59,388 nucleotides of DNA from an uncultured Verrucomicrobiales bacterium (GTDB lineage: Bacteria > Verrucomicrobiota > Verrucomicrobiia > Verrucomicrobiales > Akkermansiaceae), in NCBI GenBank assembly GCA_937928545.1, contig CALGJQ010000052.1, positions 1 through 59,388 on the forward strand. The letters are read 5' to 3'. The notes below the pieces were generated by a model. That model saw nothing but the letters and a program-made list of their open reading frames with translations. It ran no database searches and was not told the origin of the DNA. Positions 37,689 through 46,249 of this stretch are shown here, in pieces. Made by a program: the position numbers and the translations under genes. Position 1 is the stretch's first letter; each line of letters opens with the position of its first letter.

Positions 37689-39187
37689 CACTTCGCCAGC
37701 GTCTTGGCCAAACCAACCGCGCGCATCATCGCCGCAGCCTTATTGACGGTTTCATTATACTCGTAGGTCGGATCACTATCCGCCACCACCCCGGCTCCCG
37801 CCTGGATGTAAACTTTATCCCCTTTCAGAACGCAGGTTCGCAAGGCGATGCAGGAATCGTGATTTCCATCCCATCCAAAGTAGCCCACCGCACCCGAGTA
37901 AGTCCCGCGCTTGTTCTTCTCGAGTGAATTGATGATCTGCATCGCACGAATCTTAGGCGCACCACTCACCGTCCCCGCAGGGAAAGTCGAGCGTAGAACA
38001 TCGTAAGCATTGTGCTCAGACGAAAGCTTCCCGCTGACATTCGAGACAATATGCATCACGTGACTATAGCGCTCGACGATCATTTGATCATCGACTGAAA
38101 CAGATCCCGTCTCCGAAATCCGGCCCACATCATTGCGAGCGAGATCAATCAACATGACATGCTCCGCGCACTCCTTTTCATCTGCCAAAAGATCCGCCGC
38201 GAGCGCATCATCTTCCTCTTTCGTCTTCCCTCTCCAACGCGTCCCCGCGATCGGACGAATATCAATCCGTCCATCCACCGCTCGCACATGGACCTCCGGC
38301 GAACTCCCTACCAAAGAGAAATCCGGCGTCTCGTAAACAAACATGTAGGGCGAGGGGTTCACATGACGGAGCGCTCGATAAAGGTCGATATTGCTCCCCT
38401 CAAAATCGGCTTCAAACCTCTGACTCGGCACCACTTGAAAAGCATCACCCGCCGCGATGTATTCCTTCGCCTTCAGCACCATCTCCTCGTATTCAGCTTG
38501 TGTCGTATTACTGCGTGGCTCCGGAGCTTCCACTTCCGCCAAACCATTGAGAGGCGAAACATGCAGCGGACGATCTAACATCTCAATGATCGCGCCAATC
38601 CGGCCCACCGCCATCGCGTAAGCTTCTTCATTCGAGGACGCCTCGTCCAACATCGCATTCGCCACCACCAAAAGGCGGCGCAATTTGTGATCAAAAACCA
38701 CCATCGTATCCGCGAGAAAAAAGATCGATTCCGGAAGCCCTAAATCATCCTCCGGCGACTCCGAAACTGTCGGCTCAAATTGCAGCACCGCATCGTATCC
38801 CACATAGCCAACCGCTCCCCCAAAAAACGGAGGAGCATCGCCATGCGTCACCGGCTTATAGCCCGCCATCAATCGCTGAACTTCATCCAAGACGTCGCCC
38901 TCGCGCTTGCGCTTCTCGACTTGCCCGCCTTTTTCAATCGTGACCTCATCACCTCGCGAAGTGAAAACCCACCTTGGCTGGCTCCCCACGATCGACCATC
39001 GCCCGCTCGCATCCGTGCTCTCCGCACTCTCAAAGAGAAAGGCATTCCTGCCATCGCGGAGCTTTAAAAAGGCAGAGACCGGAGTCTCAAAGTCAGCAGC
39101 AAGCTGAGCATAGACAGGCACGACATTTCCGGCCTGCGCTAACTCAACGAACTCCTCGGCACTGGGCTTGACTGGAACCTGATTCAC
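37688..39187 (-). CDS. trpE: anthranilate synthase component I
   Basis: A 499-residue TrpE, converting chorismate to anthranilate with TrpG. The chorismate-binding core has the PIAGTRWRGKTKEED segment, LIDLARNDVGRI, the FPAGTVSGAPKIRAM loop, and an IQAGAGVVADSDPTYEY C-terminus. The feedback-site motif (LLESAE-like FLFESAE, near residue 50) is present, suggesting Trp inhibition. It heads the trpE-DUF2007-trpG-CPBP run. Confidence 0.95.
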   Translation of the reverse strand: MNQVPVKPSAEEFVELAQAGNVVPVYAQLAADFETPVSAFLKLRDGRNAFLFESAESTDASGRWSIVGSQPRWVFTSRGDEVTIEKGGQVEKRKREGDVLDEVQRLMAGYKPVTHGDAPPFFGGAVGYVGYDAVLQFEPTVSESPEDDLGLPESIFFLADTMVVFDHKLRRLLVVANAMLDEASSNEEAYAMAVGRIGAIIEMLDRPLHVSPLNGLAEVEAPEPRSNTTQAEYEEMVLKAKEYIAAGDAFQVVPSQRFEADFEGSNIDLYRALRHVNPSPYMFVYETPDFSLVGSSPEVHVRAVDGRIDIRPIAGTRWRGKTKEEDDALAADLLADEKECAEHVMLIDLARNDVGRISETGSVSVDDQMIVERYSHVMHIVSNVSGKLSSEHNAYDVLRSTFPAGTVSGAPKIRAMQIINSLEKNKRGTYSGAVGYFGWDGNHDSCIALRTCVLKGDKVYIQAGAGVVADSDPTYEYNETVNKAAAMMRAVGLAKTLAK

Positions 39188-39239
39188 GCGGGCCGCAGTT
39201 TGGCGACGAAGCCAAGAAGCGCAACGGGAAAGTCACGGT

Positions 39240-39776
39240 CTATTCTGCGTCTTTTGGAGACTTCGCAGTGTATTTCTTAAAATCCACCTTCTTTCCTTCG
39301 AACACCAACCCATCAGGAAATAAGGTATCAAAGGAAAAATGCGTCTCGATATATCCGGCATCAAAGACCTTGCCCTGTCGACTGCGCATCAGAGGGAATT
39401 TGACCTTAAGCCCCTTAAGCGTGAATTTTTGATAATCCTCCGCAGTCGCTCCATTTGGAACTGACTGAGTCTTCAAAACTTTGGGATCCAAATTCCCGGC
39501 GAGAATAAGAGCCTGCTCAAAGGGAACACCACCCCAATCCCCCATCGACTTAGTGCCGTTGACTCCTCCCAATTCCAAAATCGAGCTCAGAACAAATCGT
39601 GCTTCCGCCGCAGAGTCATCAGCAAAAAGAATTGTCGTAGACCAGCCCTCATGATCAAAAACCTGCTCCTGCAGTCCCGTTGTGACCATCAACTTGTAGC
39701 GATATTCTCCCGCCAAAACAAAAGCCCCAGAGATAAACCAACAAGTGAAAATACAAAGCTTCATCGACACCTTCAT
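39240..39776 (-). CDS. exported protein of unknown function
   Basis: A 178-residue protein (from ATG 39776) with a signal peptide (MKVSMKLCIFTCWFISGAFVLAG). The remainder is beta-rich, ending FEGKKVDFKKYTAKS. No catalytic motif or family was recognised. It begins 4 bp after the MBL-fold gene and 53 bp before trpE on the same strand, so it may be in that operon. Confidence 0.6.
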   Translation of the reverse strand: MKVSMKLCIFTCWFISGAFVLAGEYRYKLMVTTGLQEQVFDHEGWSTTILFADDSAAEARFVLSSILELGGVNGTKSMGDWGGVPFEQALILAGNLDPKVLKTQSVPNGATAEDYQKFTLKGLKVKFPLMRSRQGKVFDAGYIETHFSFDTLFPDGLVFEGKKVDFKKYTAKSPKDAE

Positions 39777-39780
39777 AAAC

Positions 39781-40593
39781 TCACCCTCCAAACAACTCAC
39801 CATAAAAAGCCGGATCCACTTCCGGCTCGATGCTTTGCCACTTCGTCACTTCATTTTGCGAAGCCGCACAAATCTCCAACGCCACTCCCCCAATTTTCTC
39901 CCGCACCACCTCGACCGCTTTCAACGGACAATTACAATCCCCGCTCAAGTGCCCGAGCACCACTCGCTTCAGTCCCTCCGGAACCAAAGCCGCCACTAGC
40001 TCCGCCGCTTGATCATTCGACAAGTGTCCATGCTGGGACGAAATCCGATTCTTCGTGCTAAAAGGTCGCTTGGTATCAGCCTCCAACATCGGCCAATCAT
40101 AATTCGCTTCTAAGACCAAGCCCTCCACCCCCTGCAACATCTTTGTAATGGGATCAGTGACATGCCCCAAATCGGTCGCCACTCCCACACTTCGCTCACC
40201 TCGCGCGATGACATAGCCCACCGGCTCAACTGCATCATGCGGCAGCGCAAAGGTGCTAATTTCGAAACCCTCCCACGAAAACTTCTGCCCACTCTCAAAG
40301 GCCACCCACTCCGCTTGCGAATTTAAATTCTCTTGCACCACCCGCCCCGTCATCACCGAAGCAACGATCGGAACTCGACACTTCCGCAAAAAAACATCCA
40401 GCCCCCTCACATGATCCCCATGTTCGTGCGTCAAAAGAATCCCCGTCAACTTTTGCGGGTCCACCCCCAGCGCCTCCAAACGAAGGTTCAGCTGCTTCGC
40501 GCTCAGTCCAGCATCGACGAGGAGATACTTCCCATCGCATTCCACAATGGTGGAATTCCCTCCACTGCCACTCCCAAGAACCGCAAAACGCAT
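39781..40593 (-). CDS. MBL-fold metallohydrolase (YycJ/WalJ-like)
   Basis: A 270-residue metallo-beta-lactamase-fold hydrolase. The first strand is VLGSGSGGNST and the metal motif is LTHEHGDHVRGL (HxHxDH). Asp and His ligands continue in VGVATDLGH and in RVVLGHLSGDCN. It has the GSGSGGN start typical of YycJ/WalJ-type proteins, a likely nuclease family. Cytosolic. Its stop is 4 bp from the downstream exported-protein gene. Confidence 0.88.
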   Translation of the reverse strand: MRFAVLGSGSGGNSTIVECDGKYLLVDAGLSAKQLNLRLEALGVDPQKLTGILLTHEHGDHVRGLDVFLRKCRVPIVASVMTGRVVQENLNSQAEWVAFESGQKFSWEGFEISTFALPHDAVEPVGYVIARGERSVGVATDLGHVTDPITKMLQGVEGLVLEANYDWPMLEADTKRPFSTKNRISSQHGHLSNDQAAELVAALVPEGLKRVVLGHLSGDCNCPLKAVEVVREKIGGVALEICAASQNEVTKWQSIEPEVDPAFYGELFGG

Positions 40594-40638
40594 CGTCTCA
40601 AATTAATGACCAAGAGAAGCCCCACTCGCAACCTTTGA

Positions 40639-41475
40639 TTACCAAAAGCGCTTCACCGAAGCATCGGCTTGATAGTGACGTTTGAAACCTGAATCCGGCT
40701 CCCCTTTCATCATCGATCGAGCAGCGAGCCCAAAGACCACTCCCGCCACAAAACCACCAATGTGCGCCGCGTAGGCCACTCCGCCCGACTCACCGACATT
40801 CTGGAGCGTGCCGTATCCTTGGAAAAGTTGCATCGCGATCCACATCCCTAAAACCACCACCGCTGGAACCGAGAGCATCTTGAAAAAGAAAATCGCATTC
40901 ACCTTATTGCGGGGAAAAAGGACAAGATAAGCTCCCAAAATTCCCGAGATCGCTCCCGACGCCCCAAGGTTCGGAATAATACTATCCGGCCCCAGTGTAA
41001 TCTGCGCCGCCGATGCCAAAAGCCCGCTCGCCAAATAGAAGATCAAAAAGAGCCCCGAACCAAAACGGTGCTCCACATTATCCCCAAAGATCCAGAGATA
41101 GAGCATATTCCCACCGAGGTGCATCAAGTTTGCATGCATGAACATCGAGCTTAGAAGAGTCAGGTAAATTGGCGTCGGCCCCGCGACATGATCGATCTGA
41201 TGCTGCTGCATCACCGTGTCTCCGATATAATGCGGCCCGACCAAATCCGTCCCCGAGGTAATCTCCGCCGGAATGACACTCCAACCGATCGTAAACGCCG
41301 GATTCGCTAGCTGATAAAGAAAAACGACCACATTGATCACCAACAAAGTAATCGAGACATAAGCCGGCTTCATCAAATGCCGGTCATCATCACTGATTGG
41401 GAAGAACATACCGTTCTTTAACAGCTTGAGCCAAAACGGACCAGCCTCTTGATTGAGGAGAATGCCCTCTTGCAT
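40639..41475 (-). CDS. rhomboid-family intramembrane serine protease
   Basis: A 278-residue membrane protein with six or so helices. The catalytic serine is in LGASGAISG and the histidine in AHIGGFVAG. HANLMHLGGNMLYLWIFG is the HxxxN oxyanion helix. Start 41475 is preferred because GGAG lies 10 bases upstream. A longer frame begins at 41505, three bases from the tRNA on the other strand. Rhomboids cut membrane proteins within the bilayer; substrate unknown. Confidence 0.9.
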   Translation of the reverse strand: MQEGILLNQEAGPFWLKLLKNGMFFPISDDDRHLMKPAYVSITLLVINVVVFLYQLANPAFTIGWSVIPAEITSGTDLVGPHYIGDTVMQQHQIDHVAGPTPIYLTLLSSMFMHANLMHLGGNMLYLWIFGDNVEHRFGSGLFLIFYLASGLLASAAQITLGPDSIIPNLGASGAISGILGAYLVLFPRNKVNAIFFFKMLSVPAVVVLGMWIAMQLFQGYGTLQNVGESGGVAYAAHIGGFVAGVVFGLAARSMMKGEPDSGFKRHYQADASVKRFW

Positions 41476-41508
41476 CTTACTTTTTCTCCGACTAACGTCC
41501 CTCATGTC

Positions 41509-41590
41509 GCCGGGATGGTGGAATTGGTAGACACGCGTGATTTAGGATCACGTGCCCTTGGGCGTGCAGGTTCGACCCCTGTTCCCGGTA
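41509..41590 (+). tRNA. tRNA-Leu (anticodon UAG)
   Basis: Cloverleaf found by hand. The acceptor stem is GCCGGGA/TCCCGGT (first pair G-U), with a D arm (TGGTGGAATTGGTAGACA), anticodon stem CGTGA/TCACG around loop TTTAGGA (anticodon UAG), a long class-II variable arm, T-arm GGTTCGACCCC, and discriminator A. CCA is not encoded. Confidence 0.95.
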
Positions 41591-41620
41591 CTTTCCCCTA
41601 AAAAATAACAAAATAACATT

Positions 41621-41821
41621 ATGGACGAACTCAAAGAAAAACTCGCCGCACTCGGCCTCGAATCAGATAAGATTGAAGGCGTCATCGAAACCGTTCTCGG
41701 CTTCGTAAAAGACAAACTGCCAGAAGGCATGGGCGGAATGCTCGATGGCCTCGTAGGCGGTGAAGAAGGCGAAGACGGAAATAGCATCATCGACAAGGCC
41801 AAGGGTCTTTTCGGTGGCTAG
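41621..41821 (+). CDS. small acidic Gly-rich protein
   Basis: A 66-residue protein (MDELKEKLAALGLESDKIEG...), with an amphipathic helix, then a Gly/Met segment (LPEGMGGMLDGL) and an acidic end. It follows the tRNA-Leu by 30 bp. No domain was recognised, but related small proteins (VLKDKLP-like) occur beside tRNA or stress genes. A terminator follows. Confidence 0.6.
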   Translation: MDELKEKLAALGLESDKIEGVIETVLGFVKDKLPEGMGGMLDGLVGGEEGEDGNSIIDKAKGLFGG

Positions 41822-41848
41822 ATCGACCGAACCTCAAGAACCTTTCAA

Positions 41849-41878
41849 AGCTCGCCCTCATCGGCGGGCTTTTTTTTT
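41849..41878 (+). terminator. intrinsic terminator of the small acidic protein
   Basis: AGC-T-CGCC pairs with GGCG-G-GCT around a short loop, then eight T (41871-41878). Confidence 0.88.
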
Positions 41879-41943
41879 GACCCAGCTCCCCCAAAACCTG
41901 TCCGATAGATTCCGCGAAGCTCCGCGTAGTAAAAATCCGCTTC

Positions 41944-44835
41944 ATGAGATTCCTGAGAGTCACCCTCGCTCTGCCTTCCCTTCTTTTCGCCACCCCTGAA
42001 AAGATCGACTTCTCGCGAGATGTCCGCCCCATTCTCAACACAAACTGCCTCCCCTGCCACGGCGGCGTCAAAAAAAGCGGCAAGGTCTCCTTCCTCTATC
42101 GCGAAGAAGCCCTCGCCAAAGGAAAGTCTGGCAAGCCCACCGTCGTTCCCAGCGATCCCGATGCTTCTGAAATGCTCGTCCGCATTCTCTCCGATGATCC
42201 CGACGAAGTCATGCCCCAGCCCAAGCACGGCCCTCCTCTCAAAGCGGAAGAAGTTGCCCTCATCCGTCAATGGATCGAAGAAGGAGCCGAGTGGAACAAT
42301 CATTGGTCCTTCGAAAAGCCCACCCGCCACGACGCCCCGCAAATTTCAGATTCCAAGTGGCCCAAAAATGCCCTCGATCCCTTCATCCTCGCCAAGCTCG
42401 ACGAAAAAGAACTCCAGCCCTCACCGCCCGCCTCTTCCGCCCGACTCCTTCGTCGCCTTCACCTCGATCTCACCGGCTACCCGCCTACTCTCGAGCAACT
42501 TGATGCCTTCGAAAAATCCTACGCCACAAACCCAGACTCCGCCGTCGCCGAGGTCGCCGACCGACTCCTCAAAGAAGAAGCCTTCGGCGAAAAGTGGGCC
42601 AGCCAATGGCTCGATGTCGCACGCTACGCCGACTCCGAAGGCCTCGGCGCTGACCGTCGTTGGACCGTTTGGCCCTATCGCGACTGGGTCATCCGCGCCC
42701 TCAATCAAGACATGCCCTACGATCAATTCCTGATCAAACAACTCGCCGGAGACCTCCTCCCAAATCATAGCCTCGATGACCTCATCGCAACCACCTTCCA
42801 TCGCCTCTCCCAACAAAATGCCGAAGGTGGAACGGACAACGAAGAGTTCCGCGTCATGGCCGTGATGGACCGCGTCAACACCACTTGGAAAGGCATTCAA
42901 GGCATCACCTTCGAGTGCGTCCAATGCCACGAACATCCCTACGAACCCATCCGTCACGACGAATACTTTAAGTTCCTCGCCTTCTTCAACAACTCCCGAG
43001 ACCTCGACCTCAGCACCCATTTCCCCACCTTAAAAGTCCCCGCCAAGCCTGAAGAATTCCCCACCGCCGTCGCCCATCGACAGAAATACCGTGAACTGCA
43101 AACCGCACTCCAAGACCACTCACGAAAACTCATCTCCGAAACCCCTTGGACCAAGATCGATCAAATGACGGTCAAGTCGGAGCGCGTCGGCTCAAAATCT
43201 CGTCAACTCGACGGCTTCCAAGAATTCCTCACCGACGGAACCATCCCTCGAAACATCGTCTTTAAACTCGAGATTCCAAAACCCGCTTCTCTCCAAAAAC
43301 TCACCGCCATCCGAATTCACACACTCCCGCTTGATCTCGAAAAAGCGATCCACTCCCCTGAACTCGGAGCCGTCCTCTCACGCATCATTCTCAAGGCCAC
43401 CATTCCCGGCCAAGACAAGCCGGTCGACCTCCCGATCGCCCAAGTCCTCGGCGACGATGACTTCCCCATGTGGAACCCAAACGACTCCCTCAAAAAAGGC
43501 GGCTCCGGCTGGGGAGCCTACACCCATCAATACCATCAACGATCCTGCGTCGTTGTCCTAAAAGAAGCTCTCGACCTGCCTGAGGGCTCAAAAATCCATC
43601 TCGAACTTCTCCACCAAGCCAACGCCCCCACCGGCCCCATGGCTACCAAGCGCGGCCGACTTGAGTTCACTGAAAATCCCGCCTTCCAATCCTGGCTCGC
43701 CGACCCCAGCACGATCGCCACGCGCAAAGAACGCGACCAAGCCCTCCACGCTTACAACCAACTCGGAAAAACTAACCTCGCCATCATGGAGTCTCTCAAC
43801 CCAAACCTCCAACGCGACACCCGCACTTTCAAACGAGGAAACTGGCTCGAAAAAGATGACACCCCTCTCCCTCCTGCCACCCCAAAATCCCTCCACCCAC
43901 TCAAGCCTGCCAATCCAAGTTCCCCCACCCGACTCGACCTCGCAAACTGGATCGCTGATGACGCAAATCCCTTCACGTCCCGAGTCCTCGTCGCTCGTGT
44001 TTGGGAACAACTCTTTGGCCTCTCACTCGTCGAAACGCTCGAAGACTTTGGCTCCTCCGGCCTCCCCCCATCTCACCCTAAGCTCCTCGATGATCTCGCT
44101 CTTCGTTTCCAAACCGAAATGAACCGCTCTCTCAAAACCCTCATCCGTGAAATCGTCACCTCAGCCACCTACCGGCAATCGAGCAAAACCACTTCACTCG
44201 CCCAAGAAAAAGACCCCGAAAATCGCTACCTCTCGCGTGGCCCTCGCAACCGACTCAGTGCCGAAATCGTTCGCGACCATCACCTCACCGCCTCCGGTCT
44301 CCTCAACCCCGCTCTCTACGGCAGTCCCGTCCGCCCACCCATCCCCGATGGCGTCTGGAAGCCCTTCGATGACGGTCCTTGGGACGCTGCAAAAACTGGC
44401 GACCCCAATCGCTACCGACGCTCGATCTACACCTATTGGAAACGCAGTATTCCCTACCCTGCCTTCGGCTCTTTCGACGCTCCCACTCGCGAAACTTGCA
44501 GCAGCCGACGCCTCGTTTCAAACACCCCCCTCGCCGCTCTCGCCACCCTAAATGACGAAGCCTTCGCCGAAATGGCCCAAGGTCTCGCCCGCCGCATGAA
44601 GGATGACACCGAGGGCGACCTCCAAAACAAACTCATCGCCGGCTTCCGCATGGCCACCAGCCTGAAACCAAGCGAGCGACAACTCGAAATCATCACCCAA
44701 CTCTTCGATGACACCGTGAAAGACTACGAGGCGAATCCCCAACAATTTGAAAACCTCGCTGGCAGTCCCGACGGTGCCGCTTTCACGATTGTCGCGGCGA
44801 CTTATCTCAATATGGACGACGCTCTCACTCGGTAA
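41944..44835 (+). CDS. PSCyt1/DUF1549/DUF1553 cytochrome-linked protein
   Basis: A 963-residue exported protein. It has a signal peptide, then a c-type haem site CLPCHG (about residue 36) in a PSCyt1 domain. DUF1549 follows (LLRRLHLDLTGYPPTLEQLDAF; GEKWASQWLDVARYADSEG), with a CVQCHEHP haem-like site near residue 320. DUF1553 forms the C-terminal part (FTSRVLVARVWEQLFG, EDFGSSGLPPSHPKLLD, RNRLSAEIVRDHHLTASGLL). This is the planctomycete-type architecture used in polysaccharide-degrading clusters. Its usual DUF1501 partner gene is not adjacent; the PEP-CTERM gene follows instead. Confidence 0.88.
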   Translation: MRFLRVTLALPSLLFATPEKIDFSRDVRPILNTNCLPCHGGVKKSGKVSFLYREEALAKGKSGKPTVVPSDPDASEMLVRILSDDPDEVMPQPKHGPPLKAEEVALIRQWIEEGAEWNNHWSFEKPTRHDAPQISDSKWPKNALDPFILAKLDEKELQPSPPASSARLLRRLHLDLTGYPPTLEQLDAFEKSYATNPDSAVAEVADRLLKEEAFGEKWASQWLDVARYADSEGLGADRRWTVWPYRDWVIRALNQDMPYDQFLIKQLAGDLLPNHSLDDLIATTFHRLSQQNAEGGTDNEEFRVMAVMDRVNTTWKGIQGITFECVQCHEHPYEPIRHDEYFKFLAFFNNSRDLDLSTHFPTLKVPAKPEEFPTAVAHRQKYRELQTALQDHSRKLISETPWTKIDQMTVKSERVGSKSRQLDGFQEFLTDGTIPRNIVFKLEIPKPASLQKLTAIRIHTLPLDLEKAIHSPELGAVLSRIILKATIPGQDKPVDLPIAQVLGDDDFPMWNPNDSLKKGGSGWGAYTHQYHQRSCVVVLKEALDLPEGSKIHLELLHQANAPTGPMATKRGRLEFTENPAFQSWLADPSTIATRKERDQALHAYNQLGKTNLAIMESLNPNLQRDTRTFKRGNWLEKDDTPLPPATPKSLHPLKPANPSSPTRLDLANWIADDANPFTSRVLVARVWEQLFGLSLVETLEDFGSSGLPPSHPKLLDDLALRFQTEMNRSLKTLIREIVTSATYRQSSKTTSLAQEKDPENRYLSRGPRNRLSAEIVRDHHLTASGLLNPALYGSPVRPPIPDGVWKPFDDGPWDAAKTGDPNRYRRSIYTYWKRSIPYPAFGSFDAPTRETCSSRRLVSNTPLAALATLNDEAFAEMAQGLARRMKDDTEGDLQNKLIAGFRMATSLKPSERQLEIITQLFDDTVKDYEANPQQFENLAGSPDGAAFTIVAATYLNMDDALTR

Positions 44836-44947
44836 AAACGCCCCGTAAGAGGTCCAGAGTGACGCCCTTATTCCCAAAAAAATCAGCTCAAAAAATAAAG
44901 ATCTTTTTCCGGAATAAACACCTCCCTGACGGCTTCTTCTTTGCGTT

Positions 44948-45733
44948 ATGTCAAACATTACTAAACACGCACTTGTTGCCACTTCTGTCATCCTAGCTTC
45001 GAGTTCAGCGCATGCCGTCTTAATTCAGCTCACTTACACAACCACAAACAATCTTGGCACCGCTCCCGCAGCCTACTCTTTCCATGATGGTTCGGGAGGG
45101 ATTTTCGCTGCTGGCGACACCGCTTCTGCCGGTTTGGAGTTTCTCGCCGAACAGGGCGGACCAATGGGACTGATTGGAGAACTCAACACCGCCACTCCAA
45201 GCGCAACCAACGGTGCCATCATTCCTGTGGGCGGCCCCGGCCCCTTCACCCCAGGGATGTCAAATTCAGTGATTCTCAATGTCCCCGCATCCAACAACAT
45301 GCTGGACCTTGCCGCCATGCTTTTGCCCTCTAATGATTGGATCATCGGAACTGGTGGCACCAGCATCGACGTCAGCAGCATCTTGGGTGGCGGACTCGGC
45401 GCAACAAACACCTTTTCTTTCTCTAACGTCTACGACGCTGGAACTGAGTCCGAGAACTTTGCGAACTCCCCAGGCAACCCCATTATTAGCATTCCAGGTG
45501 GCATGGCTCCTCTCGGCGATACTCAAGGAGGAGTTGTCACACTCGTGACCGGTGCAGATCCATTCGCCTCCTTCGCGGGACTTCCAAATGGCTTCGACAC
45601 CACACCTTACGACTTCAATAGCTCTGGCTATGGCTCAATCAGCTCTCTGACCGTCACCGTAGTTCCTGAGCCTAGCACCGCTCTTCTCGGTTCCCTTGCT
45701 GGCCTCGGGCTCTTCCTCCGCCGCCGTCGCTAA
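44948..45733 (+). CDS. Spondin_N-like PEP-CTERM exported protein
   Basis: A 261-residue protein. It has a signal peptide (LVATSVILASSSAHA). The central domain includes NSVILNVPASNNMLDLAAMLLPSNDWIIG, noted in parts (MLDLAAMLLPSNDW), resembling the Spondin_N fold (S-M-iaPSPDW pattern). The C-terminus is a PEP-CTERM sorting tag: VPEPSTALLGSLAGLGLFLRRRR (VPEPST, hydrophobic stretch, basic end). PEP-CTERM proteins are processed by an exosortase, which is not in this window. A terminator follows at 45749. Confidence 0.85.
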   Translation: MSNITKHALVATSVILASSSAHAVLIQLTYTTTNNLGTAPAAYSFHDGSGGIFAAGDTASAGLEFLAEQGGPMGLIGELNTATPSATNGAIIPVGGPGPFTPGMSNSVILNVPASNNMLDLAAMLLPSNDWIIGTGGTSIDVSSILGGGLGATNTFSFSNVYDAGTESENFANSPGNPIISIPGGMAPLGDTQGGVVTLVTGADPFASFAGLPNGFDTTPYDFNSSGYGSISSLTVTVVPEPSTALLGSLAGLGLFLRRRR

Positions 45734-45748
45734 TTCTTCCCCTCTTCA

Positions 45749-45785
45749 ATCCCTGATCTCGATTGAGAGGTCAGGGATTTTTTTA
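45749..45785 (+). terminator. terminator of the PEP-CTERM gene
   Basis: ATCCCTGA and TCAGGGAT pair around a TCTCGATTGAGA inner stem, followed by seven T. It also lies just past the 3' end of rnpB. Confidence 0.9.
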
Positions 45786-45799
45786 TCCAATAAAAAAAG

Positions 45800-46150
45800 G
45801 CCGCTCCCCTGTAAGCCGGATTCTGTTCCACGTGGCCTATCCACGTTTCAGCAGTCATTTATCTCTGCGACTAATACCCGGGGATCAAACGGACGAGCAG
45901 CCCTTCCCCTGTTATGTCTTGCACTGTGAGAGGTTTACCCTGCCACCTCGGTCACCCTCGGCGCGGTAGGCTCTTACCCCACCTTTTCACCCTTACCTTC
46001 CGAAAAAGGCGGTCTATTTTCTGCGGCACTAATCTGTCCGGCGATCCTTACGAATCGCCGTCCCTCTTTTTCAAAAGGCACACTGCTCTGTAGTGTCCGG
46101 ACTTTCCTCCAGCTTCCTTACGAAAACCAGCGACTGCCCGGGGAGCGGAC
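45800..46150 (-). ncRNA. rnpB: RNase P RNA (bacterial class A-like)
   Basis: On the minus strand the conserved 5' segment GAGGAAAGTCCGGACACTA starts near 46110. Many P4-side and loop segments follow, and the 3' end reads GAACAGAATCCGGCTTAC and then GGGGAGCGG, which closes P1 with CCGCTCCCC near the 5' end. A U-rich tail follows. It is the catalytic RNA of RNase P that matures tRNA 5' ends. Exact ends are estimated; the flanking 516-bp non-coding stretch holds this gene, its promoter and the PEP-CTERM terminator. Confidence 0.93.
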
Positions 46151-46154
46151 CGCG

Positions 46155-46183
46155 AAGCTAGGAAGTCCCCTCACCTTTGACCA
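46155..46183 (-). promoter_or_regulatory. predicted promoter of rnpB
   Basis: Minus strand: TGGTCA (46183-46178), 17 bases, TAGCTT (46160-46155). The -10 ends 5 bases before the predicted RNA start. Same -10 hexamer as at tig. Confidence 0.45.
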
Positions 46184-46249
46184 GCCTCAAAAAATCTATG
46201 ACAAACTCAGTTGCTTAAGATCGTAGAAAGGCCATTCTTTAGCAAGTAC

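Noticed and set aside
45800..46150. tmRNA or protein-coding short ORFs in this stretch
   Set aside because: The GAGGAAAGTCCGGAC segment and P1-closing ends identify RNase P RNA; the ORFs are incidental.
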